Of a stretch of DNA of 46,487 nucleotides, positions 7,979-14,853 are shown piece after piece. The stretch spans positions 1-46,487 of the forward strand of contig UQEM01000003.1 of assembly GCA_900540005.1 (NCBI GenBank), in the 5' to 3' direction. The position numbers were made by a program, and so were the translations under genes. Source of the DNA: an uncultured Ruminococcus sp. Its GTDB lineage: Bacteria > Bacillota > Clostridia > Oscillospirales > Ruminococcaceae. Each line of letters opens with the position of its first letter. Position 1 is the first letter of the stretch. Under the pieces are notes generated by a model. That model saw only the letters and a program-made list of their open reading frames with translations, did no database searches and was not told where the DNA came from.

Positions 7979-8422
7979 ATGCAGTTGGAAATTGGTAAGA
8001 TTTACACAGGTAAGGTAAAGGGAATCACTCAGTACGGCGCGTTTGTCGATATCGACGGCGGCGGTACGGGAATGGTACATATTTCTGAGGTCTCAAACAC
8101 CTATGTAAACGACATTCACGACCACCTCACCGAGAATCAGGAAGTAAAGGTAAAGGTCATCGGTATCAATGAAGCCGGAAAGGTCAGCCTTTCCATTAAA
8201 AAGGTTGATTCCGACGGCAGTTCCGCACCGAGAAAGCGCAGACCCGAGGGCGGTCACAACAATAATCGTCCCCGTCCGAATGTGTGGGAACCGAAAAAGC
8301 GCACTCCTGTTTCGGAAATGAACTTTGAGGATATGATGTCACACTTCAAGCAGACAAGCGAGGAGCGTATCTGCGACCTCAAGCGCAGTACCGACCGCAA
8401 AAACGGTTCGCGCCGCAAGTAA
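7979..8422 (+). CDS. S1 RNA-binding domain protein, YabR-like
   Basis: 147 residues. Residues 1-76 are one S1 OB-fold domain (GKIYTGKVKGITQYGAFVDIDGGGTGMVHISEVSNTYV, then VKVKVIGINEAGKVSLSIKKV), the rest a basic, Arg/Asn-rich tail (APRKRRPEGG, NNNRPRPN) ending in SRRK, suggesting RNA or ribosome contact. The family includes YabR of Bacillus, a general stress protein 13-like S1 protein found downstream of divIC; its exact role is not settled. AAGGAG precedes the start and a terminator follows 27 bp after the stop, so this closes the operon. Confidence 0.88.
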   Translation: MQLEIGKIYTGKVKGITQYGAFVDIDGGGTGMVHISEVSNTYVNDIHDHLTENQEVKVKVIGINEAGKVSLSIKKVDSDGSSAPRKRRPEGGHNNNRPRPNVWEPKKRTPVSEMNFEDMMSHFKQTSEERICDLKRSTDRKNGSRRK

Positions 8423-8448
8423 CTGCGAATTTAACAATAATTATTCAG

Positions 8449-8504
8449 GACTCGCTGTTCCGTGTTTTCAACAATGTTGAAAAGGAACGCTGCGGGTCTT
8501 TTTT
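8449..8504 (+). terminator. Terminator of the yabP-S1 operon
   Basis: Long hairpin: GACTCGC pairs with GCGGGTC, then TTCC with GGAA and an inner TTTTCAAC/GTTGAAAA arm, followed by TTTTTTATTT. Confidence 0.8.
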
Positions 8505-8556
8505 ATTTATACTCCCCTTTTCGGCAATATCTGCGCCGCAAAATGTATAAATTGTG

Positions 8557-8585
8557 TTGACATTTTATCAATAAAGTGTTAAGAT
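8557..8585 (+). promoter_or_regulatory. Promoter of the DUF6055 dockerin gene
   Basis: TTGACA, 17-base spacer, TAAGAT. The leader that follows contains a perfect 7 bp hairpin at 8600-8620 (GGCGGTA/TACCGCC) ending just before the Shine-Dalgarno GGAGG at 8625-8629. Confidence 0.65.
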
Positions 8586-8635
8586 GTTCTTATATTACAG
8601 GCGGTAACAGGCATACCGCCGTTTGGAGGAAAATT

Positions 8636-11434
8636 ATGAAAAAAACATTCAAAAGAGCGGTATCAGTCGTTTCGGCGGCGGCTGTATCGCTCGCACTCGT
8701 CCCGATAGCTGATTTCAGCTTCTTTTCGGACGCCGCCGATCAGTATTCGGTTCGCGACCCGTTCTACAATTACGGCAGCGGCTACAACTACTACGAGTCC
8801 GAGCATTTCCAGTTCATCTGGGGAAACAGCGGAGACTCCGCAAAGGTCACAACCGAATTTCTTCAGGGCAATGCGCAGAACCTCGAAAACGTCTGGAACG
8901 TCTACATGAACGACCTCGGTATGGAGCCGCCCTCTCAGTCCACTAATCTCAGTCTCCGCGACGGAAAACAGTACAAGACCAATATCTACATTTCGGGTAC
9001 GGGTCTGAGCGGAATGGCGGACGACTGGGCGTATATGTCCTACGACAGCGGTGGATATGCGTATATGTTCTGCTGTGTAGACTCTATGCAGTATAATCCG
9101 CCCTCATGGGTGCTCCCACACGAGTTCGGTCATGTCATGACGGCACACCAGCTCGGCTGGAACAGCAACAAATACTCATACGCGTGGTGGGAGGCTCTCG
9201 GCAACTGGTACAGGGAACAGTATCTCTACAGTGACTACTCCACCGATGAAACAGGCCACGGCACAGACTTTTTCGAGACCTATATGAGGAATCTCTGCTT
9301 CACATTCCCGAGCGGCAGAGACTACTACGCGGCTTGGCCTTTTCTTCAGTATCTCACCGAGAACCCCGAAGATCTCCCCGGTTACGGCAGCGACTTTGTC
9401 AAAACAATGCTCCAGAAGGGCAAAGTTGACGAGTTCCCGTTCGATCAGGTGGATCGCCTCGCGGACGCTGACATTAAAGACACCCTCGGCTATTTTGCGG
9501 CTCACATGGCAGGACTCGACTTCAAAAAGGGAGATTCCTACCGCGCCCGCCTCAACGAGCTTCTCGCAAACGGCGACTGGAACTGGCAGCAGATCTACAC
9601 CATGCTCGAACCGACATCTTCCGATAAAAATGTAAACTGCTACACCGTCCCGACCGAGCGCGCGCCGCAGTTTGCGGGAATGAACATAGTTCCGCTTGAA
9701 GTGAGCGGCGGAGACATCACCGCGGAACTTGAAGGTCTGACCGACAGAAAGGGTGCAGACTGGCGCGCCTGCATCGTTCAGCAGGCTGATGACGGAAGCT
9801 GTACCTACTCGCGCCTTTTCAAAAGCGGCGAAAAGGTAAGCGTCCCCTACAGCGGCGGCAAGGTTTACTTTGCGGTGATCGCCACCCCCGACCTCGATAC
9901 GGTTACGAAATACGGTCTGCCCGGGATTTATGACGATAATTCAACATTTTCCGAGAGCAATGTGCCTTTTTCTAGCAAAGAGCGCTATCCGTATGCAGTG
10001 ACTCTCAGCGAAAATGTCTCTGTCGCCCAGCGCACAGTTTCTACCACAAGCTCAAACTGGTGGGAACAGGCTGAATACAACAGACACCCCAACGGCGGCG
10101 GACTTGTTGCAAGCACAGCAAACGTTGATTCGAGCGTTTATGTTGCTCCGAATGCGATAGTTAAGGGCAGCGCGACCGTAAGCGGCAATGTAAAGATACT
10201 CGACCACGCGGTTGTCGAGGGCAGCGCCAGAGTCTCGGATAGCGCAGTAATATCGGGCTATGCAATAGTTGCTGAAAATGCCGTTGTCTCGGGAAATGCC
10301 CGCGTTGACGACTATGCAGGCGTAATGGGCAGAGCCAATATCAGCGGCAATGCAAAGGTTATCGAGAGCGCCTGCGTTTACGGAAACACCACAATGCGCG
10401 ATAATTCTATCGCAAAGGGCTGTGCATATATCATGGCGGATTCGAGCCTTTCCGCAAACGGTGTCGGTGACGGCGACCTCTACACCGATAACAACATCAG
10501 TTTCACCAAGGGAGTTTCCTGCGGCTGGACTTGTGCCCAGAGCTATGCCAACAGCCGTCCTTCCGAGGATAAGTTGATGTACGCATACGACTTTGACAAC
10601 ATGGACGGCAAATGCTTCACCGACAGATACAACACCACTTACAGCACGTCACTCGGTGCAGAGTGGGAGGCTGAGAGAACTTCCGCAAAGGGCGTTATCA
10701 CGTCAAATCCCACCTCACAGAACAGTTCCGTGATCATCGACAAGGGAGTCCTCTACACAAAGGATACCGAGATACAGCTCGGAATCATCAGCAGAGACAC
10801 TTCGGGTTCAGAGCAGACCGTCATGAAAGTCGGCAGCGACAGTAACTACCTCAGCCTCACGATCAAAAACGGCGACCTGACAGCGTCGTTCAAGGCTGAT
10901 GACAAGCTTGAAAGCATTACCGTTCCGCGATCCGTTACCCCCGGCGAGTGGGCAAAGGTGAGGATCATTCTTAACGGCGACAACGGAACAGTCTTTGTAA
11001 ACGACAGCTCCGCTACGGGAACAATTACGATAGATCCGCAGGATATCGCTGATTCAGCGGCGGCAAACAGCGAAAGCGTTGTCGGTTCACTCTGCGGTAA
11101 CTTTGACGGCTCGATTGACTTTGCCCGATTCTACAGCGCAGAAGCGGCAGCTCCGAGCGAAGTCTATACGGAAAAGGAAAACCTGAACACGAATAAAAAG
11201 GATATTCTCGTAGGCGACGTTAACTTTGACGGAAAAATAAACGCGCTCGATATTTCAAAGCTGAGGTATACAGTCACGCTCACCGGAGCAATGTCAAGCC
11301 TTGAGCAGCGTACTGCCAAGGATATAAACGGCGACGGAAGTATAAACGTTGCCGACCTTGTACTCCTGCAAAGCTTTGTACTCGGAAAAGACAGTGATTC
11401 CCTTGCAGGCACAATTGTTACAATAGAACAGTAA
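8636..11434 (+). CDS. Secreted DUF6055 protein with beta-helix repeats and dockerin, possible zinc peptidase
   Basis: 932 residues from the ATG at 8636 (GGAGG upstream). Order: signal peptide (1-35); a DUF6055-type domain (about 40-450) containing HEFGHVMTAH at 162-171 and WWEALGNW with Glu186, an HEXXH plus downstream Glu arrangement as in gluzincin metallopeptidases; a run of hexapeptide-type repeats (about 492-612; AIVKGSATVSGNVKILDHAVVEGSA and so on) predicting a left-handed beta-helix; a LamG/concanavalin-like domain (about 640-845, with ITVPRSVTPGEWAKVRIILNG); and a type I dockerin from residue 859 (GDVNFDGKINALDISKLR, then DINGDGSINVADLVLLQSFV). The dockerin places it on a cellulosome. 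Peptidase activity is inference from the motif; a carbohydrate-binding or structural role is equally possible. Confidence 0.85.
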   Translation: MKKTFKRAVSVVSAAAVSLALVPIADFSFFSDAADQYSVRDPFYNYGSGYNYYESEHFQFIWGNSGDSAKVTTEFLQGNAQNLENVWNVYMNDLGMEPPSQSTNLSLRDGKQYKTNIYISGTGLSGMADDWAYMSYDSGGYAYMFCCVDSMQYNPPSWVLPHEFGHVMTAHQLGWNSNKYSYAWWEALGNWYREQYLYSDYSTDETGHGTDFFETYMRNLCFTFPSGRDYYAAWPFLQYLTENPEDLPGYGSDFVKTMLQKGKVDEFPFDQVDRLADADIKDTLGYFAAHMAGLDFKKGDSYRARLNELLANGDWNWQQIYTMLEPTSSDKNVNCYTVPTERAPQFAGMNIVPLEVSGGDITAELEGLTDRKGADWRACIVQQADDGSCTYSRLFKSGEKVSVPYSGGKVYFAVIATPDLDTVTKYGLPGIYDDNSTFSESNVPFSSKERYPYAVTLSENVSVAQRTVSTTSSNWWEQAEYNRHPNGGGLVASTANVDSSVYVAPNAIVKGSATVSGNVKILDHAVVEGSARVSDSAVISGYAIVAENAVVSGNARVDDYAGVMGRANISGNAKVIESACVYGNTTMRDNSIAKGCAYIMADSSLSANGVGDGDLYTDNNISFTKGVSCGWTCAQSYANSRPSEDKLMYAYDFDNMDGKCFTDRYNTTYSTSLGAEWEAERTSAKGVITSNPTSQNSSVIIDKGVLYTKDTEIQLGIISRDTSGSEQTVMKVGSDSNYLSLTIKNGDLTASFKADDKLESITVPRSVTPGEWAKVRIILNGDNGTVFVNDSSATGTITIDPQDIADSAAANSESVVGSLCGNFDGSIDFARFYSAEAAAPSEVYTEKENLNTNKKDILVGDVNFDGKINALDISKLRYTVTLTGAMSSLEQRTAKDINGDGSINVADLVLLQSFVLGKDSDSLAGTIVTIEQ

Positions 11435-11438
11435 TGAC

Positions 11439-11467
11439 AAAAGGAGACCATAAAGGTCTCCTTTTTT
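11439..11467. terminator. Bidirectional terminator between convergent genes
   Basis: GGAGACC/GGTCTCC stem flanked by A-run on the left and T-run on the right, so it can stop transcription in both directions. It serves the DUF6055 gene (plus) and the GH5 gene (minus). Confidence 0.85.
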
Positions 11468-11476
11468 GATCTTACT

Positions 11477-13801
11477 TTATTCTATGGGCAGAGAAGTCAC
11501 AATTTTAGTGATAAACATCTGCACCGCAAGTGCGTCCTTAGTGGTCAGACCGTCGCCGTTGCCTGCACAGTCGCCGTTTTTCATACCCTGAAGTGTGATA
11601 TGTGTTTCGTCATAGCCGTTTATGCCGTACTTATCGGGGTTTGAAATGCTCTGAAGGATCATAACAGCGTCAGAAAGGTCTACCTTGCCGTCACAGTTTG
11701 CGTCTCCGTAGAGAGTTTCGTCCGAAGAATTGCTCACAACTATTTCATACGAGAACTTAACGCCCTTGATAATGCCATAGGGTTCTCTGTCTGAGGCATC
11801 ATAATCAAGGTCAACGCTTACCGTGTATTTGCCCTCGGGAAGCTCTGCAAGCTTATCGCCCGAATATACTGTACCGTTTTCATCTGTAATAGCTGCCTGC
11901 TCGGGAGAAAGTGTAAGCTTTGCGGGATTTTCAGGATCACTTACAACAGGGTCGTCAGTCCATAAATCGTTGTAATATATATAGTAGTTTACGCAAACTC
12001 CGCTCATATCGAGGTTTTCGCCTGTTGAATACACCGACTTTGTGGGGTATACTGCAACGTCCTTGAATACATACTCATTACTTCCTGTTGTAGATACCGT
12101 GGTCGTGGTTGAATCTGTTGTCTGCGGATCGTTGTAGATGAGGTTGACCTTTGTGATAACTGCGTCATTGTTGTTCCACCAGATGTGAACAGAAACAGTA
12201 TCGTTCTGTGCCTCAATGCCCTCCATGCTCTGTCTGAATGTGTAAGTTCCGCTGTTCATGTCAAAGGTAAACGCGCCGAACTGGTTGTACTCGCCCGAAA
12301 GGTCGTTGCAGTCGAAAGCTCCGTTGCCGCCGCCGTTTGAATTTGCGGAAATAGTGACTTCAACCGCGTCAGCGCCGTTAAGCTTGAACGAAACGCCGTT
12401 ATCGAGCCTTGTGAGTTCAGCCTCGACCACCTTGCTGCCGCCTGCCTGTGTGGTAACGGTCGTCTGAGTTGAAGATGAAGTAACAGTTGTTGTCGTTACC
12501 GATGTGGCAGAGGTCTCGGTCACGGAAGTAGTTACAGTTGTTGTTGAGGTTGTGGTCTTTACGACATTTTCCTTGCCTGCCCAGAGGATCGTGGGATCGT
12601 TGACTGTACTGATAAGCATATCAACGACTTTTTCGGATTCGCTGTACCATGTTGTACCGCCTGCTGTTCTGTTGAGATATCCGTGAGCCTCGCCTGTGGG
12701 ATTAGTTTCTATTTCTACGTTGTTATCCCAAAGCATACAGGGGAATCCTGCCTTTTTGGCGAGAGTAATGTAGTCCTTAGCCCATGCAACGCGCGAATCG
12801 GTGTTGTCAAAATTTGATGAGCTGAACTCGCCGATAACAATGGGAGTGTTCTTCTCGTCAGAGATCTGCTTGAGACCGCTGAAAAGCGTATTGAGCGCGT
12901 AGGAATAGTCCTCGCCCCAGCCGCTCTTGCCGGGATAGTTGTGGTTTGCCTTGTCATCTGTTGCCATTGTGAAGTAGTAGGGCGCATATGCGTGTACGGA
13001 AAGCGCGATATTGCCCGAATTTTCGGGAACAGAGATGTTTCTTACAGCCGTAAGGTCAGATGAAGCGCAGTAGCCGGGGATCATGAGGAGACGCTCCTTG
13101 TTCTCAGCCGAGCCCTGACCTCTTACAGTATTTATAAATACGTTGTTGAGCTTGTTGATGTAGTTCCATGTGTAGCCGTTGTCGCCGCTGCCGTTGCCCC
13201 ACTGCTGAACGTTGGAATTGTTGAGCTGACGCGGCTCGTTCATGCCCTCAAAAACGAGGTGCTGGTCATAGTCTGCAAATTCATCGGAAACCTGCTGCCA
13301 TATAGCCGAAAGCTTCTTTTCAGCCTCTGCGTAGGTCGCGTCGGTGAACTGATCCACGTTTACCCACTCCTCGTGGTGAACGTTGAGAATAACATACATA
13401 TCGTTGCTTACAGCATAATCGACTATCTCGTGAACTCTTGCCATCCACTCGCTGTCGATATTGTTGTTGACATCAAGATGCGGATACCATGTTGTGGGGA
13501 TCCTGACGGTGTTAAAGCCCTTAGCCTTTACCGTGTCTATCATGACCTTTGTGGTTTTCGGATTGCCCCACGAGGTTTCGGTTTTGAGACCTGTGTAGCC
13601 GTAGCCGCCTGTAGCGTCAAGCGAATTTCCGAGATTCCAGCCTATCTTCATGTCCTGAGTGATCTCGAAAGCGTTCATGCCGCTTGCAGCATCTGCTGTG
13701 ACTTTCTCCGAATCAGGAGTGAAGTGCACGCCCGTGATAAGGCATACAGCAGCAGCCGAAACGCTCACGATACGCTTGAGCGTTTTTGAAAGATTAAACA
13801 T
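11477..13801 (-). CDS. GH5 endo-beta-1,4-glucanase with binding modules and dockerin
   Basis: 774 residues. Signal peptide 1-38; GH5 catalytic domain about 42-400, most like subfamily 4 (MKIGWNLGNSLDA, ETSWGNPKTT, GFNTVRIPTTW). The catalytic acid/base is Glu189 in the MNEP motif and the nucleophile Glu325 in VIGEFSS; HHEEW is at 152-156. A Thr/Ser/Val linker (about 415-455) leads to a beta-rich module (about 456-565, with FNQFGAFTFDM-like aromatic strands) that is probably a carbohydrate-binding module of a family I cannot name. After a second short Thr-rich linker come another beta module (about 583-690) and a type I dockerin (GDANCDGKVDLSDAVMILQ, then GDCAGNGDGLTTKDALAVQMFI). It cleaves internal beta-glucan bonds (cellulose, xyloglucan or mixed-linkage glucan; subfamily 4 is broad) outside the cell within a cellulosome. 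Own promoter. Confidence 0.94.
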   Translation of the reverse strand: MFNLSKTLKRIVSVSAAAVCLITGVHFTPDSEKVTADAASGMNAFEITQDMKIGWNLGNSLDATGGYGYTGLKTETSWGNPKTTKVMIDTVKAKGFNTVRIPTTWYPHLDVNNNIDSEWMARVHEIVDYAVSNDMYVILNVHHEEWVNVDQFTDATYAEAEKKLSAIWQQVSDEFADYDQHLVFEGMNEPRQLNNSNVQQWGNGSGDNGYTWNYINKLNNVFINTVRGQGSAENKERLLMIPGYCASSDLTAVRNISVPENSGNIALSVHAYAPYYFTMATDDKANHNYPGKSGWGEDYSYALNTLFSGLKQISDEKNTPIVIGEFSSSNFDNTDSRVAWAKDYITLAKKAGFPCMLWDNNVEIETNPTGEAHGYLNRTAGGTTWYSESEKVVDMLISTVNDPTILWAGKENVVKTTTSTTTVTTSVTETSATSVTTTTVTSSSTQTTVTTQAGGSKVVEAELTRLDNGVSFKLNGADAVEVTISANSNGGGNGAFDCNDLSGEYNQFGAFTFDMNSGTYTFRQSMEGIEAQNDTVSVHIWWNNNDAVITKVNLIYNDPQTTDSTTTTVSTTGSNEYVFKDVAVYPTKSVYSTGENLDMSGVCVNYYIYYNDLWTDDPVVSDPENPAKLTLSPEQAAITDENGTVYSGDKLAELPEGKYTVSVDLDYDASDREPYGIIKGVKFSYEIVVSNSSDETLYGDANCDGKVDLSDAVMILQSISNPDKYGINGYDETHITLQGMKNGDCAGNGDGLTTKDALAVQMFITKIVTSLPIE

Positions 13802-13900
13802 AGTAATACCCTCCCAGTTACTATTGACATTCGGCGCAATAAGCGCCTCTGCGATATCAGGGTTTATAGTGCAGATAGCCCTGATGTTATTGATATTTAT
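13802..13900 (-). promoter_or_regulatory. Leader of the GH5 gene with hairpin
   Basis: The leader is about 90 nt. It holds an inverted repeat ATCAGGG/CCCTGAT with a loop of about 16 bases roughly midway, and ends in GGAGGGTATTACTATG, nearly the same initiation region as two other dockerin genes here. No known riboswitch is recognised. Confidence 0.4.
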
Positions 13901-13929
13901 ATTTTATCATATTTGTAGAATCAAGTCAA
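13901..13929 (-). promoter_or_regulatory. GH5 gene promoter
   Basis: Minus-strand TTGACT, 17-base spacer, TAAAAT. The 130 bp upstream of it (13930-14064) is AT-rich and shows no gene or other structure I can support. Confidence 0.65.
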
Positions 13930-14064
13930 TGTGATTTGTGCAGTTTGCCAAAATCCGCGTGTAGAATTTCGCCCCGACCTTTTAGCAATATTGTCTATTT
14001 TATTTTTAATATAATCCGCCGTTTAAGCAGATCATGTAAATAAGAATTTCATTTTTACAAAAAT

Positions 14065-14091
14065 AAGGCAGAACCGTCACGGCTCTGCCTT
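14065..14091 (-). terminator. carD terminator
   Basis: 11 bp stem (14065-14075 with 14081-14091, one G-U) followed on the minus strand by ATTTTTGT. Confidence 0.8.
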
Positions 14092-14130
14092 ACCTTTATC
14101 TTGAAAAATCACTGCTTGTCCGCGCAGTTA

Positions 14131-14631
14131 TCACACCTGCGTATGCGACCTTATGTAGGAAATTACCTCGTCCTTTTTTATTCCCAGCGCGTAGGCAAAT
14201 TCGTCATGGAGCATATTCTCCGCGTCATTCAGGAACTTCTCATCTGCCGCGCGAAGCCGCTTGTTGCGCTGTGCAAGCTCCTGTCTGCGGCTGAACAGGG
14301 TCTTGATGAGCCTTATAAGCTCCTCGCGGTCGCCGCCGCTGATGATCTCGCGGAATTTTTCCTTTCTCTGCGAATCGTCGTCGATATTGATAAGCTTGGC
14401 ATCGGGTATCGCCTTTATCAGCTCCTCCACCTCGCTTTTGGTATAAACTCTGCGCATCTGCTGAGTGAGAGCCTCCTTATTTGTCGGAACATAAAACGTA
14501 TTCCTGCTGTCACTGATCGGGCGCAGAATGTAGTATTCGACATTTTCTCCGCTGAAATCCTTCTCCTCTATAGCCGCGATCTCACAAACTCCATACGAAG
14601 CATACATCACGACATCATTGACCTTAAACAT
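14131..14631 (-). CDS. CarD family transcriptional regulator
   Basis: 166 residues. The N-terminal 60 residues form the CarD/TRCF RNA-polymerase interaction domain (MFKVNDVVMYASYGVCEIAAIEEKDF, YYILRP, NTFYVPTNK), followed by a helical DNA-contacting part ending in EEFAYALGI-type sequence (DEFAYALGIKKDEVISYI). CarD proteins bind the RNA polymerase beta lobe and stabilise open promoter complexes, particularly at rRNA and growth-linked promoters. The start follows GAGGAGGGG. It is a single-gene unit with its own promoter and terminator. Gene length is normal for the Bacillota members (about 160). Confidence 0.92.
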   Translation of the reverse strand: MFKVNDVVMYASYGVCEIAAIEEKDFSGENVEYYILRPISDSRNTFYVPTNKEALTQQMRRVYTKSEVEELIKAIPDAKLINIDDDSQRKEKFREIISGGDREELIRLIKTLFSRRQELAQRNKRLRAADEKFLNDAENMLHDEFAYALGIKKDEVISYIRSHTQV

Positions 14632-14663
14632 ATACAGCCCCTCCTCTTTGTTATATTACTATA

Positions 14664-14692
14664 ATTATAACATATTCCCCAATAAAATGTAA
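14664..14692 (-). promoter_or_regulatory. carD promoter
   Basis: Minus-strand TTACAT, 17-base spacer, TATAAT, with the -10 about 30 bp from the start codon. Confidence 0.6.
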
Positions 14693-14718
14693 TGGTTATT
14701 TTGCACAAAAAGCAAAAA

Positions 14719-14785
14719 GATCCTAATAATAACGGGATCCTAAAGGCAGAGCCTTTGGTGGGGTTTGGGGCAAAGTCCCGCATAT
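14719..14785. repeat. Intergenic inverted-repeat block, possible dispersed repeat
   Basis: Between carD and the YfhO gene: a GATCC/GGATC arm pair (about 14720-14739), AAAGGC/GCCTTT (14742-14756), then a GGGG/TCCC-containing G-rich stretch. The sequence GGTGGGGTTTGGGG resembles intergenic repeats I remember from gut Bacillota genomes, but only this copy is in the window. Confidence 0.35.
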
Positions 14786-14817
14786 AACCTCAAAGCGTTC
14801 CCTTATGAAAACTATAA

Positions 14818-14847
14818 CAAAAAAGCAGGACGGTCAACCGTCCTGCT
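14818..14847 (-). terminator. Terminator of the YfhO-family gene
   Basis: Perfect stem AGCAGGACGGT (14824-14834) with ACCGTCCTGCT (14837-14847); on the minus strand it is followed by TTTTTTG. Confidence 0.85.
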
Positions 14848-14853
14848 CAGAAA

